From Candidatus Hydrogenedentota bacterium (lineage in GTDB: Bacteria; Hydrogenedentota; Hydrogenedentia; Hydrogenedentales; SLHB01): a DNA stretch of 64,000 nt. Both the position numbers and the translations under genes were made by a program. Positions 1-9,036 of this stretch are shown here, piece after piece (the first letter of the stretch is position 1; every line of letters starts with the position of its first letter). The DNA is taken from NCBI GenBank assembly GCA_013359265.1, contig JABWCD010000020.1:62001-126000 (forward strand), read 5' to 3'. Under the pieces are notes generated by a model, which was not told where the DNA came from, made no database searches, and worked only from the letters and a program-made list of their open reading frames with translations.

Positions 1-723
1 CCGCGGATCGCCAGCCGCTGAAACGACGGATTCGGACAATGGGAATGGCCCTGGGAATGTCGCTCGCTCGAACTTCCAACTCAAATACATGACCCATGCG
101 AACCCGTCGTGAGGGCGTTCCATAAGCACGGGGATGCGCGACAGCGCCGCCGGGTCTACGCTCGGGATTACGCCGTCCGCCACCAACGTCTCGCCCAGTT
201 TATTGTGCAGGCGGTAGAGCTTTGACGATCCCAGCGTGCCTTTCCCCTTGTCGACCGGAATGTTTCCCTCGAGCGAAACCCCGCGCCGCACTGCATCCAC
301 CAAAGTCTGAAACTCAACTTCGTTCGTGACGGCATACCCGAAGTAGATGTACGTCGAAGCTATTGGGTCTACAGGCGCGAGCGTGTAGGCGGCATTGTTA
401 TTAATGTTACTCAGCACCATCGCGGCTATCGGTTCGGTTGTATCGGACCTGTACGGCGGGGCGATCGTATATCCACGCGGTATTTCGCCGAGCGGCAGCG
501 CGAACGCGCGGGTCTGCGCGTCCAACTGCGGCCAGACGCCGTCGTGGGTTTGGGCGTAGGCACGCGGCAGGAGAGAGATTCGATGGAACCGGCTGCCGGC
601 GTCTTGAAGCGGTTTGGTCGCGAGGCGCTGCCGGTGCGCAAAATGGAACGCAACCGCAAACGCGGCAAGCAATGCAACACACAGGGCGACTCGGGCGGTG
701 GGGCGTTGCGGCGTGTCGCTCAT
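1..723 (-). CDS. Partial membrane-anchored protein of unknown function (3' end beyond window)
   Basis: A minus-strand frame opens at the ATG at 721-723 and runs past base 1 without a stop, giving about 241 visible codons. Residues about 11-24 form one hydrophobic stretch (VALCVALLAAFAVAF), so a single N-terminal anchor or signal with an extracytoplasmic body is likely. The ATG overlaps the stop of the upstream gene (720-722), so the two are translationally coupled. The visible C-terminal half (TYIYFGYAVTNE, then IPVLMERPHDG and MYLSWKFE) loosely recalls the tail of planctomycete-type secreted H-X9-DG (DUF1559-like) proteins, but the canonical His-X9-Asp-Gly is not clearly present. I do not assign a function. 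Confidence 0.6.
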   Translation of the reverse strand, partial: MSDTPQRPTARVALCVALLAAFAVAFHFAHRQRLATKPLQDAGSRFHRISLLPRAYAQTHDGVWPQLDAQTRAFALPLGEIPRGYTIAPPYRSDTTEPIAAMVLSNINNNAAYTLAPVDPIASTYIYFGYAVTNEVEFQTLVDAVRRGVSLEGNIPVDKGKGTLGSSKLYRLHNKLGETLVADGVIPSVDPAALSRIPVLMERPHDGFAWVMYLSWKFERATFPGPFPLSESVVSAAGDPR

Positions 724-1796
724 GCGCGCACCATCACGCCACGCTTTTCGAGGAACTTCGCGAAAACCCCCAACGCAGCAATCGGTAGAATGCCTACCAG
801 GAACAAAGCGATCAGCGGTTCCGCAATCAAGAGTTCTTTGGGTAGGAAGTTCCAGTAAATGCTGACGCCAAAGCCCCCCACCGCGAACATAAGAAGCAAG
901 TTCTTGCCGAAACTGCTCAGAAGCGGGAAGCGGAACCCCGCGCGTCCAAACGTATAAAAGATCTCCAGCATAAATCCGCCCATATAGATCGCCTGCAATT
1001 GCAGCGACGCGGTCACGTCGTGGTGCTCGGCGGGTTGAAGCCAGTCCATGCAGTACGCGGCGATGACGGCGGCCGTGCTTACGGGCACCATACGTTGCTT
1101 AAATCCCGCCAGCGGTTCATCAGGGTCTATCACATACCATTGGCCAAAGGACGACCCGAAAATCGCAACGATGGCAAGCCCCGCCGCGCCGAAGGGGAAC
1201 TTCGGCAGACCCAGGACGTCGTCGTACCACGTGTAGCGATCGAATATTGGGAACTCGAAAAGGAGCGCGTGCAGCAGGACGAGTGCGGCCGCGAACGCGG
1301 CCCGGCGGTCCGCGTTTGGAATGATCACAATAGACACGAACGCGACCAACGAGCCGAGTGCGATGGCGGAGAATGTGCCGCCGTAGAAGAAGACGGCCCA
1401 CTCGGGGCTTCCGCGCTCGAGCGTGCTCAATAGAATGGAGTCCAGCCCAGCAAGCGCATACAAGACAAGTACCCGGCGGGCGGCGTAGAGAAAGGCGGAC
1501 CGAGGGCCGCGCTTCGTTAATCGGCTGGTGAACGCCGCGTATCCAACGAATCCCATCACAAACACGAACAGCGCCTGCCCAACGTCGACGAACGTGATGA
1601 TCGCGGGCGCGCCGTGGTAATAGTCGTATCCATGATTGAGCATCGGCGGACCGATCACCGGCTCACCGAGCACCATGTCGCCTGCAAACTCAGCCGTGCC
1701 CATCGACACAATAAGCATGATCACGACCAGGCCGCGCGCCTGATCCAGCCAGTCGTGACGCGGGTGCAATTCGCTCGACGTTGATTCTTCCACCAT
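720..1796 (-). CDS. Polytopic membrane protein, acyltransferase-like (DUF5009/HGSNAT-type)
   Basis: 358 residues with roughly nine to ten hydrophobic segments. The N-terminus has the signature LDQARGLVVIMLIVSM (residues about 17-32). This resembles the R-x-x-SLD-x-x-RG-x-x-V opening of membrane acyltransferases related to heparan-alpha-glucosaminide N-acetyltransferase (DUF1624/DUF5009). The C-terminal SSFGKNLLLMF also fits the family's 'PL-SLG-N' motif. Such proteins move acetyl groups onto sugars across the inner membrane, but the substrate cannot be read here. The stop overlaps the start of the next minus-strand gene by four bases. The start at 1796 is separated from the divergent helicase start by about 115 bases that must hold both promoters. 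The alternative is a generic acyltransferase-3-like protein. Confidence 0.5.
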   Translation of the reverse strand: MVEESTSSELHPRHDWLDQARGLVVIMLIVSMGTAEFAGDMVLGEPVIGPPMLNHGYDYYHGAPAIITFVDVGQALFVFVMGFVGYAAFTSRLTKRGPRSAFLYAARRVLVLYALAGLDSILLSTLERGSPEWAVFFYGGTFSAIALGSLVAFVSIVIIPNADRRAAFAAALVLLHALLFEFPIFDRYTWYDDVLGLPKFPFGAAGLAIVAIFGSSFGQWYVIDPDEPLAGFKQRMVPVSTAAVIAAYCMDWLQPAEHHDVTASLQLQAIYMGGFMLEIFYTFGRAGFRFPLLSSFGKNLLLMFAVGGFGVSIYWNFLPKELLIAEPLIALFLVGILPIAALGVFAKFLEKRGVMVRA

Positions 1797-1911
1797 GGTG
1801 CACGGCCCCGTAACCCTGGCGGCATGGTATCACGCCGGGACCGAAACGCATACGCACAGACCAATCACGCATTTTTGTTCCGCGGCTTCGGAGCGGTACG
1901 ATACTTCGCTT

Positions 1912-4485
1912 ATGCCTAATCCGTCACAGAAGTATGAAAACCTCGGGCAACTGGCCGCGTCGCGCATCACGGTGGAAGCGTCGCGCGCGATGGCCGCTGC
2001 CATCCAGGAGACCGGCGGGCGCGAAGTGTTCTTCGCGGGGGTCCTCAACGCGGACCACCGCGTCGCGCAGGTCCGTGTGCTGGCCCGTGGACACGAAAGC
2101 GCGGTGCCCGCGGTATTCGACGGACTCAAGACCGGAGAGGTCGTGATACACAACCACCCGTCGGGGAATATCGCACCATCCGAAGCGGACCTGCAGCTAT
2201 CGAGTATCTACGGATTTCATGGGCACGGCGTGTATATCGTCGATAACAATGCGTCGCGGGTCTACGTCGTTGTCGAGCCGTTCATTGAAGACGCGCGGCA
2301 GAAAGTGGACGTCTCCGATCTTGCGCGCGACCTCGCTCCGGGAGGGCCGCTATCCCGAGAAGTGCCGCTGTTCGAGGTGCGCCCACAGCAGGAGCGGATG
2401 ATGGAAGCCGTGGCCGAGGCGTTCAACACCGACGGGATTGCCGTCGTCGAAGCGCCCACGGGAGTCGGGAAGACGTTTGCCTATTTGTTGCCCGCGATCC
2501 AATGGGCCGTGCGCAACAAGGAACGCGTTGTCGTATCGACGAAGACTATCAACCTGCAGGAACAAATCATCCACAAAGACATCCCCGTGTTGCGGCGGGC
2601 GCTTGGAGCGGAATTTAGCGCCGTGCTGGTCAAAGGGCGGAACAACTATCTTTGCTGGCGAAGATTGCAGCGTGCGCTATCCGAAGCGACTCTGTTTAGC
2701 GATGCCGATGAACAAAATGCGTTGCGCGCGATTGCGGACTGGGCGGAGAGGACGACCGACGGAAGCCTGTCCGATCTGCCATTCGTGCCTCCAAAGGACG
2801 TCTGGGGCAATGTATGCTCCGAGGCGGATTCGTGCCGGTTGTCAAATTGTCCCAATCCGAAGAAATGTTTTCTGGGCAGGGCGCGGCGCGAAGTCGCCAA
2901 GGCGGACATTCTCGTCGTCAACCACCACATGTTGTTCTCCGATCTGGCGATCAAACGCGAGGTCGGAAACTTCTCCGCGTTGGCCGTGCTGCCGTCCTAC
3001 CGCCGCGCCATCATTGACGAAGCGCACAGCGTCGAAGATTCCGCGACAGAGTATTTCGGCGCGGAAGCGACGCGGGCAGGGTCGCTTGCGCTGATCGCGC
3101 GGTTCATTCGCACGGACCGCGGCCGCGAGCGAGGGCTGTTGCCGTTCCTCGCTCTCAAGCTGGTCAAGGACAAGAGCAACCTCACCATGCCTGAAATCGA
3201 GAAGATTCTCGATGTCATCGAAAACCAGTTGCAGCCCGCGCTGGCCGCGTCGCGCGACGCGTTGATTGCGGCGTTCGACGCCATCCGGCACCTGACCGCG
3301 GAACGCTGTGGGCAGATGGGCCGCGAAATCAAGTGGCGTCTGACGCAGGACGTGCTGCACGACGAGGACCTGCGCGAAATTCACGCCGTATACGTGTTGC
3401 CCGCCGTCGAGGAGGTAGCGCGATGCGCGGAGTGCGCGACGGGGCTTGCAGACTTGTTGAAGCACGCGAAGGCAGAGGACCACGTCAGCGAGCCGCCTTT
3501 CGTAACGGAACTGTATCAACTCGAAGCCTACCGGGACCGGTTGCTCAAGCTGGCCAATACGCTGGCGGAAGGTACGAGCGAAACCCTTGCGCCGAATTCG
3601 GTACGTTGGATTGAGATCGAGACAGGAAACACCAATGTCGTTCGGATCGTTCGATGCCCACTCGAGATTGCAGAGCCGCTGGCCGATTGGGTGTACGGCA
3701 ATCTGCATTCGCTCGTGATGACCTCCGCGACCCTAAGTGTGCGCAGGCGGTTCGATTACTTTAACGCGCGTGTCGGGCTGGACCGCGTGCCCGAACGGAC
3801 TCCGGTGGGCGTAGCCATCGATTCGCCGTTCGACTTTCAGACGCAGGCGCTGCTCTGTGTGCCCACGGATCTCGCTGCGCCGGACGAACGCGCGTTCCAC
3901 GATGACACCGTCGAAAGCGTGCGCCAAATTCTAAAGATTACGAAAGGCCACGCGTTCATTCTGTTCACCTCGTTTTATGCGTTGGACTACGCCCACGGGC
4001 GCCTGGAGAAGGAGCTCAAAGCCGCGGGCATCACCGCGCTGAAACAAGGCGCCGCTGCGCGCACGCGGCTGCTCGACCGGTTTCGCAGCGACACGTCGAG
4101 CGTCCTCTTTGCGACCGACAGCTTCTGGGAAGGCGTAGACGTGCCAGGCGACGCCCTGCAGTGCGTCGTACTGACCAAGCTGCCGTTTCGGGTGCCGACC
4201 GAGCCGATTCTTCAGGCGCGGTCCGAGGCAATCGAGGAGGCCGGCGGCAATGCGTTCATGGATTTCACGGTCCCGCAAGCGGTCATAAAATTTCGTCAAG
4301 GCTTCGGCCGCCTCATTCGCCGCAAGACCGATCGCGGCGCAATCGTCGTTCTTGATCGCCGGGTGACGACAAAGCACTATGGAAAGGTATTTCTGGAGTC
4401 GCTTCCAGGAATCCGCGTCGTTTCAGGGCCAAGCGAAGGAGTGTACTTGGCCTTACGGAAATTCTTCGACGCGAAGAGCGTGTGA
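1912..4485 (+). CDS. DinG-type Fe-S DNA helicase with N-terminal JAMM/RadC-like domain
   Basis: 857 residues from the ATG at 1912. An in-frame ATG at 1795 would add 39 residues of unlikely composition overlapping the divergent gene. Residues about 38-125 form a JAB/RadC-type domain with a complete JAMM signature: HNHPSG near residue 80 followed by Asp after ten residues (HxHx10D). A superfamily 2 Rad3/DinG helicase follows. Walker A APTGVGKT is at about 181-188. Four cysteines spaced as in XPD/DinG iron-sulfur domains (GNVCSEADSC, NCPNPKKC) lie near 302-320. The DEAH box (IIDEAHS) is near 367. The C-terminal motif QGFGRLIRRKTDRG is near residue 790. It should unwind 5'-tailed or R-loop DNA. 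The JAMM module could cleave an isopeptide bond or act as a protein-interaction fold. A possible -10 (TACGAT, 1897-1902) lies so close to the ATG that a leaderless transcript is possible. Confidence 0.88.
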   Translation: MPNPSQKYENLGQLAASRITVEASRAMAAAIQETGGREVFFAGVLNADHRVAQVRVLARGHESAVPAVFDGLKTGEVVIHNHPSGNIAPSEADLQLSSIYGFHGHGVYIVDNNASRVYVVVEPFIEDARQKVDVSDLARDLAPGGPLSREVPLFEVRPQQERMMEAVAEAFNTDGIAVVEAPTGVGKTFAYLLPAIQWAVRNKERVVVSTKTINLQEQIIHKDIPVLRRALGAEFSAVLVKGRNNYLCWRRLQRALSEATLFSDADEQNALRAIADWAERTTDGSLSDLPFVPPKDVWGNVCSEADSCRLSNCPNPKKCFLGRARREVAKADILVVNHHMLFSDLAIKREVGNFSALAVLPSYRRAIIDEAHSVEDSATEYFGAEATRAGSLALIARFIRTDRGRERGLLPFLALKLVKDKSNLTMPEIEKILDVIENQLQPALAASRDALIAAFDAIRHLTAERCGQMGREIKWRLTQDVLHDEDLREIHAVYVLPAVEEVARCAECATGLADLLKHAKAEDHVSEPPFVTELYQLEAYRDRLLKLANTLAEGTSETLAPNSVRWIEIETGNTNVVRIVRCPLEIAEPLADWVYGNLHSLVMTSATLSVRRRFDYFNARVGLDRVPERTPVGVAIDSPFDFQTQALLCVPTDLAAPDERAFHDDTVESVRQILKITKGHAFILFTSFYALDYAHGRLEKELKAAGITALKQGAAARTRLLDRFRSDTSSVLFATDSFWEGVDVPGDALQCVVLTKLPFRVPTEPILQARSEAIEEAGGNAFMDFTVPQAVIKFRQGFGRLIRRKTDRGAIVVLDRRVTTKHYGKVFLESLPGIRVVSGPSEGVYLALRKFFDAKSV

Positions 4486-4508
4486 CGACCACGGAAGGGG
4501 ATTTCTGA

Positions 4509-5876
4509 ATGAATCTCGATATCAAGATCGATATTTCCCGCGCGATGGCCGATGCCGTCGGCGAAGAACATGGCGTAACCAAAGCGGAATTGAAGGAGAT
4601 CGAGCCTCGTATTGCAGAGGCGCATGCGATCCTGCGCAAGGAGCGCAACGACGGCGTTTACGGTTTCTGGGGTCTGCACGAAGACACGCCGACGCTGGCC
4701 GATGTGAAATCCACTGCGGCGGATTTCTTGAAGCGCGGGTACGAGAATTTCGTAGTGCTCGGCATCGGTGGGTCCGCGCTGGGGACAACCGCGCTTGTGA
4801 CCGCGCTGCGCTCGAAGTTCTACAACCTGCTTTCAAAGCGGGCGCGCGGCAATCATCCCCGCATTTTCGTAATGGACAACATCGATCCCGACACGTTCAA
4901 GAGATTAATGAAGTTGTGCCCGCCACAAAAAACGCTCTACAACGTCATCTCGAAATCCGGCAACACCGCGGAAACCATGAGCCAACTCATGATCGCCGTC
5001 GAGGCGATCGAGAAGAAGCTCGGCAAGGGCGCGGTTAAAGACCATGTCGTGGTTACATCCAATCCACGAGGGCAGGGCGCGTCGAAAAGCCTGCTGCACC
5101 CGGTTGCGGACGAATACGATCTGAAATGCTTTGCGATGCCGCTGAACGTCGGAGGCCGTTTTTCCGTATTCTCAACAGTGGGACTGTTCCCCGCGGCGAT
5201 GCTGGGCATGGACCTCGACGGCCTGTTCGAGGGCTGCGCCGCGATGGACGTCCGCTGCGCAAGGGCCGAGTTGCGCGAAAACCCGGCCTACCTCCGCGCG
5301 GCCATCCAGTACTTGTCCGATACAAAGAAGGGCAAGGTCATGTCGGTAATGATGCCGTATTCCGACGCGTTGCGCGACGTTGCGGATTGGTATTGCCAGT
5401 TGTGGGCCGAAAGCCTCGGAAAGAAGAACAGTCTCGACGGCCGCGAGGTCTACATAGGGCAGACGCCCATTAAGGCACTCGGCGCGACCGATCAGCACAG
5501 CCAGATTCAGCTTTATCGTGAAGGGCCCAACAACAAGTTGATCAACGTAATCGAAGTGGCGAAGTTCGATTCGTCCTTGAAAATCCCGAACACGCTCGCC
5601 AGCCTGGCCGAGTTGGAGTACCTGCGCGGCAAAACCATGAACAAGCTCATGGCCGCGGAACTGCACGGGACAATCGACGCGTTGACACTGAGCAAGCGGC
5701 CTGTCTCGCGCATCACGCTCCCGCGTGTCAACGAGCATACGGTCGCGCAACTTCTGTATATGCTCGAGGCCGAGACGGCGATGGCAGGCCGTTTGTACAA
5801 CGTAAACACATTTGACCAGCCGGGTGTTGAAGAGGGCAAACAGATCGCGCGAAAACTAATGGGAGGGAAGGGGTGA
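4509..5876 (+). CDS. pgi: Glucose-6-phosphate isomerase
   Basis: 455 residues, the size of the shorter bacterial phosphoglucose isomerases. It interconverts glucose-6-phosphate and fructose-6-phosphate in glycolysis and gluconeogenesis in the cytoplasm. The SIS-domain phosphate-binding motifs are clear: GIGGSALGTTALVTAL near residue 90, and VISKSGNTAET near residue 150, which matches the family's S-K-[ST]-x-[ST]-T-E-T element. The start at 4509 follows AAGGGG at normal spacing and lies 23 bases after the helicase stop. The stop overlaps the GTG start of the next gene (GTGA at 5873-5876), so translation is coupled to the membrane protein and perhaps to the sigma/anti-sigma pair further down. 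Confidence 0.95.
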   Translation: MNLDIKIDISRAMADAVGEEHGVTKAELKEIEPRIAEAHAILRKERNDGVYGFWGLHEDTPTLADVKSTAADFLKRGYENFVVLGIGGSALGTTALVTALRSKFYNLLSKRARGNHPRIFVMDNIDPDTFKRLMKLCPPQKTLYNVISKSGNTAETMSQLMIAVEAIEKKLGKGAVKDHVVVTSNPRGQGASKSLLHPVADEYDLKCFAMPLNVGGRFSVFSTVGLFPAAMLGMDLDGLFEGCAAMDVRCARAELRENPAYLRAAIQYLSDTKKGKVMSVMMPYSDALRDVADWYCQLWAESLGKKNSLDGREVYIGQTPIKALGATDQHSQIQLYREGPNNKLINVIEVAKFDSSLKIPNTLASLAELEYLRGKTMNKLMAAELHGTIDALTLSKRPVSRITLPRVNEHTVAQLLYMLEAETAMAGRLYNVNTFDQPGVEEGKQIARKLMGGKG

Positions 5877-7465
5877 ACGACGCTCCCCTGCATCTTCCCG
5901 AATACGGCGACAGCGGAGACCTCATTGGCGCGCGCCGCATGCGCCGCGCGTTCCGCTGGGGCGTCGCGCTCGCGGTGTTCTTCACGGTGCTCATGTGGGT
6001 CACCGAAAGCTTTTGGCGCTATTCGCCTGCCGAACAGAAGTATCGCAGCGCGCTCACGCTTCTGCCGAACCAGGGCAGAAACTTGTTGCGGCAATCCGTG
6101 AAGTACGACGCCGAAGCCGTGACGCAGTCGTCGAAGTATTACGAAGCCCTCGCGGAGCGAGAGGAAGACGACCTCGTCATCTCCGCGTACGAGAACGCGA
6201 GCAAACTCGATCCGCAAAACGCCGACTTGGCGATTAAGTTCGGGTGCCAGTTGTACAAGTCACAACTGTTTGCGCGTGCGCGCGAACAATTTCGCTTGGC
6301 CGCGGAAGGCGGTACGCACAACGCCCTTGCGGTGTATCTCGAAGCGGCCGTGCTTCCCACGCTGACCCCGGACGATTTCGACGCGGAAGTAGCGCTGTCG
6401 CTTGTGAAGCAGGCGAACAGCACGGGGGACCCAGTCGCATTTCCCCGTCCGATGTGGTTTCCAGATCTTCCTCGACAGGGCCATTGGTTTGCGTTGCTTC
6501 GCCGCCAAATGACGCAGTTCTGTTCGGCGCCGTTAGAAAAATTTGCGGAGTTTGTGCTTGAGGCCTCGGAAAAAGAGTTGGCCGCGGGTCGGACCGCCAA
6601 TTCTATTGCGAACCTCCAAGTCATGGAGACAATGGGCCGACGCATCGCCATGGGCGCGATCGATCAAACCACAACGGAGACCGAACTCGCCGGTGGATCG
6701 TTGCAGCTCTACCTTGGGATCCGCGTGATGTCCCTCGCGGTCGAGCAGCAAAAGCGCGTGATGACCGTGACGAGCGGCGCGCCGGACGAGAGCGCCGTTT
6801 CGCTCGCGGCGAAGCTCGAGCCGGCATTGCGAACTATCGACGAGTTCGAACGTAGCCGCCAATCGGTCATCGACGCCGAACGTAACAAATACCGGTTTCC
6901 GTGGACGCTCCTCGAATTGGCGATGGCGGTCACGTTTGCGTGTTTTGCGATCGCGTACGGAATCGGCAAAGTGCTCCGTGTCCAGGGGCCGGCGCATAGC
7001 GTGTCACATTCCACGTTCGCTCGGACAACGTGGATCGTCTGCTTCCTCGTCGAAGTGGGAATGCTGCTGCTTGTCTCTGCGCTTCAGCGCAGCTCCCACG
7101 GCGACCTGCCCGCGCAAGGCATGATTACCGTCGTATGGTACCTTGTACTTCTGGCCGGTATTCTTGTCGGCGTCGTCACGCCCGCCGTTCATGTTCCAAG
7201 CCCGGAGTCCATGCTTAAACGCATTCCCCCCGAGCAACGGCATGACTTAACCGCTGTCCGCAAACGTTACCGCGCCGTATACGCATCGCTTGTAAAGCGC
7301 TATCTCGGCGTCCAGTTCGGACTCACGCTGTGCGCGGCATGCATCTGGATCATCGCGTATCGCGTATTCGTTGGGACTTACCCGTGGATGATGCCCTTGC
7401 TGGTGACCGGCACGGAATCGGAAGAGATCGCGATGATCCGCGCCGTCCTTGCGACGCTCGGATGA
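5873..7465 (+). CDS. Membrane protein with TPR-like region, unknown function
   Basis: 530 residues from a GTG start overlapping the pgi stop. A hydrophobic segment at about 27-46 anchors the N-terminus. The following region (about 95-160) contains repeats of the type SAYENASKLDPQNADLAIKFG and LYKSQLFARAREQFRLAAEGG, which look like two tetratricopeptide repeats. The C-terminal third has four more hydrophobic segments (about 345-370, 388-408, 420-443, 475-497), so five membrane passes are predicted. It lies six bases upstream of an ECF sigma factor gene in the same operon, so a role in stress sensing or assembly linked to that regulon is possible. No enzymatic motif was recognised. Confidence 0.75.
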   Translation: MNDAPLHLPEYGDSGDLIGARRMRRAFRWGVALAVFFTVLMWVTESFWRYSPAEQKYRSALTLLPNQGRNLLRQSVKYDAEAVTQSSKYYEALAEREEDDLVISAYENASKLDPQNADLAIKFGCQLYKSQLFARAREQFRLAAEGGTHNALAVYLEAAVLPTLTPDDFDAEVALSLVKQANSTGDPVAFPRPMWFPDLPRQGHWFALLRRQMTQFCSAPLEKFAEFVLEASEKELAAGRTANSIANLQVMETMGRRIAMGAIDQTTTETELAGGSLQLYLGIRVMSLAVEQQKRVMTVTSGAPDESAVSLAAKLEPALRTIDEFERSRQSVIDAERNKYRFPWTLLELAMAVTFACFAIAYGIGKVLRVQGPAHSVSHSTFARTTWIVCFLVEVGMLLLVSALQRSSHGDLPAQGMITVVWYLVLLAGILVGVVTPAVHVPSPESMLKRIPPEQRHDLTAVRKRYRAVYASLVKRYLGVQFGLTLCAACIWIIAYRVFVGTYPWMMPLLVTGTESEEIAMIRAVLATLG

Positions 7466-7471
7466 GCTGAG

Positions 7472-8065
7472 ATGTCCGCTCCGACTCCGGCCGACCTATT
7501 GGCACGGTGCGTGTCCGGTGATGATTCGGCGCGCGCGCAATTCTACGGCGACTACGTGGATGTCATTCGCAAAGCCGTCGCGCGAACGCTTCACCGTTAT
7601 GGCGTGCTGGCCGATTCCGGCGATGAAATGGAAGACCTCGCAAACGAGGTGTTCGCAAAGCTCCTCGCAGACAACTGCGCGCTACTTGATCGCGTTCGTT
7701 CAGGCCGGTCGATCCAGGCGTGGCTCATTGTAATCGCGAGAAACCACGTCATCGACCATCTACGCCGCGCATCGCTACGCAATCGCGCAGCGACCACACT
7801 GATTCGCGACGTCGAGCCGGCGTATGTGCCGTCCCACGCGGTTACGGCCATTGCGGGCGAACGTATCGAAGCGGTGCGCGCCGGCGTTGCCGGCCTCGAG
7901 ACCCGGGACCGACTTGCGCTCGAACTGTATTTCCTGCAGGGGCTTACTTACGCGCAGATGGCTGATATACTGCGCGAGAATGTAAATACCGTGAGCGCGC
8001 GCGTCCGGCGCGCAAAAGGCAAGTTGCGCCAAATTCTCGAACGCCAGGGAATTATCGAGCCATGA
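7472..8065 (+). CDS. ECF-type RNA polymerase sigma factor
   Basis: 197 residues. Region 2 (about 20-90) carries the core-binding and -10-recognition pattern EDLANEVFAKLLAD plus the helix IQAWLIVIARNHVIDHLRR. Region 4 (about 130-185) carries the -35-recognition helix-turn-helix with LYFLQGLTYAQMADILREN and VSARVRRAKGKL. Regions 1 and 3 are absent, as is standard for group 4 sigma factors. It directs polymerase to a dedicated regulon in response to an unknown signal. The start is six bases after the preceding membrane gene, and the stop overlaps the next start (ATGA at 8062-8065), a typical sigma/anti-sigma arrangement. Confidence 0.92.
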   Translation: MSAPTPADLLARCVSGDDSARAQFYGDYVDVIRKAVARTLHRYGVLADSGDEMEDLANEVFAKLLADNCALLDRVRSGRSIQAWLIVIARNHVIDHLRRASLRNRAATTLIRDVEPAYVPSHAVTAIAGERIEAVRAGVAGLETRDRLALELYFLQGLTYAQMADILRENVNTVSARVRRAKGKLRQILERQGIIEP

Positions 8066-8868
8066 TCGGTCCAATCGACGACAATACCGAACACCTGTTG
8101 GAAGCGTACGCCCGCAATCGGCTCCAAGGCGATGCGACTGCGCGAGTCGAGGCTATGATACGCGCGCAGCCGGCGCTGCTCGCCCGCGTGAACGAATTAC
8201 GCGATGAAGCCAGGCAACTGTCGGGCGCGCTGCTGCATTGTGCGCGCGAAAATGCGGAGCCAATCGAGGATACGACCCTGGCGCTTCTTATCGACGACGC
8301 CCTCGACGAAATGGATCGCGCGAGTTTGGAGGCTTCGCTCGCAGGCGATCTTGCCGCGCAGGCGCGACTAGCGGCACTGTATCGCGAGGTCGCCGCAATC
8401 CGGAACGACGAGCCGCTTCCCGACGTCCAGGACATCAGCAAGCCAACCGATACCGTGCACCCATTTGAGCCGAAGCCGCAAGTGGTGACGAGGCACATCG
8501 AAGTAAACGGTCTCCTGATATCCGTTGGTCTCGTGGTGCTTTCGCTGATCGCGCCGGCTTCCATCGGTGTGCCTGTGCTCTTTGTCGCCTTGGGCATTTT
8601 CGCATGGTGGACGATGCAATCGGCCGGCACTCGCGCTTCGACGCCCGTCGCCCGCCGGAGGTCGTACGCGGGGCTGTTGCCCGCCCTGCTCGTCTTTGCC
8701 GCAGGTTTGCTTGCCGGCCCCTTGTCGTTGTGGTGTTATGTATGCAGCGCTGCGTGGTATTGGTATTGGCTCGTCCAGCGGTGGGCCCCACGAGTGTCGG
8801 ATTCGTTGGCGCTTGACGTGGCTCCTGACGAGATTGACCAACAGCGAATCGGTGGCGGCAAAGGTTAA
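8062..8868 (+). CDS. Probable membrane anti-sigma factor (no zinc motif)
   Basis: 268 residues starting inside the stop codon of the ECF sigma gene. The first about 145 residues are soluble and acidic with two related alpha-helical stretches: LLEAYARNRLQGDATARVEAMI..., and later DDALDEMDRASLEASLAGD followed by AAQARLAALYREV. They look like a duplicated anti-sigma helical domain of the kind that clasps regions 2 and 4. The HxxxCxxC zinc-binding motif of ZAS-type anti-sigma factors is missing. From residue about 153 there are three to four hydrophobic segments, so it is anchored in the cytoplasmic membrane. The role as sigma inhibitor is inferred from gene order, coupling and topology. Confidence 0.65.
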   Translation: MIGPIDDNTEHLLEAYARNRLQGDATARVEAMIRAQPALLARVNELRDEARQLSGALLHCARENAEPIEDTTLALLIDDALDEMDRASLEASLAGDLAAQARLAALYREVAAIRNDEPLPDVQDISKPTDTVHPFEPKPQVVTRHIEVNGLLISVGLVVLSLIAPASIGVPVLFVALGIFAWWTMQSAGTRASTPVARRRSYAGLLPALLVFAAGLLAGPLSLWCYVCSAAWYWYWLVQRWAPRVSDSLALDVAPDEIDQQRIGGGKG

Positions 8869-8924
8869 CTCTTTACAACACTTCGCGCGTAACCTCTTGC
8901 CTAGACTGTGTTTGCCGCTCAAAT

Positions 8925-8954
8925 TTGACAAAATGCGAAAACGAGCGGTATACT
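8925..8954 (+). promoter_or_regulatory. Near-consensus sigma-70 promoter for the HTH-receiver/histidine kinase operon
   Basis: TTGACA at 8925-8930 and TATACT at 8949-8954 are separated by 18 bases. This is the best housekeeping-type promoter in the window. It lies about 80 bases before the GTG start at 9037 and just after the anti-sigma gene, so it should drive the regulator, kinase and ABC exporter genes. Confidence 0.7.
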
Positions 8955-9036
8955 TATCGCAAGAAGGTGCTCATTCTGCGTAATTTGGGGTGGCTTGGGT
9001 TACGGCTTGTCTGGCAACTGGCCGGAGGTAATGCAC

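Noticed and set aside
1795-1911. Earlier start for the JAMM-DinG protein
   Set aside because: It would overlap the divergent gene's start and add residues of atypical composition, whereas 1912 begins just before the JAMM domain.
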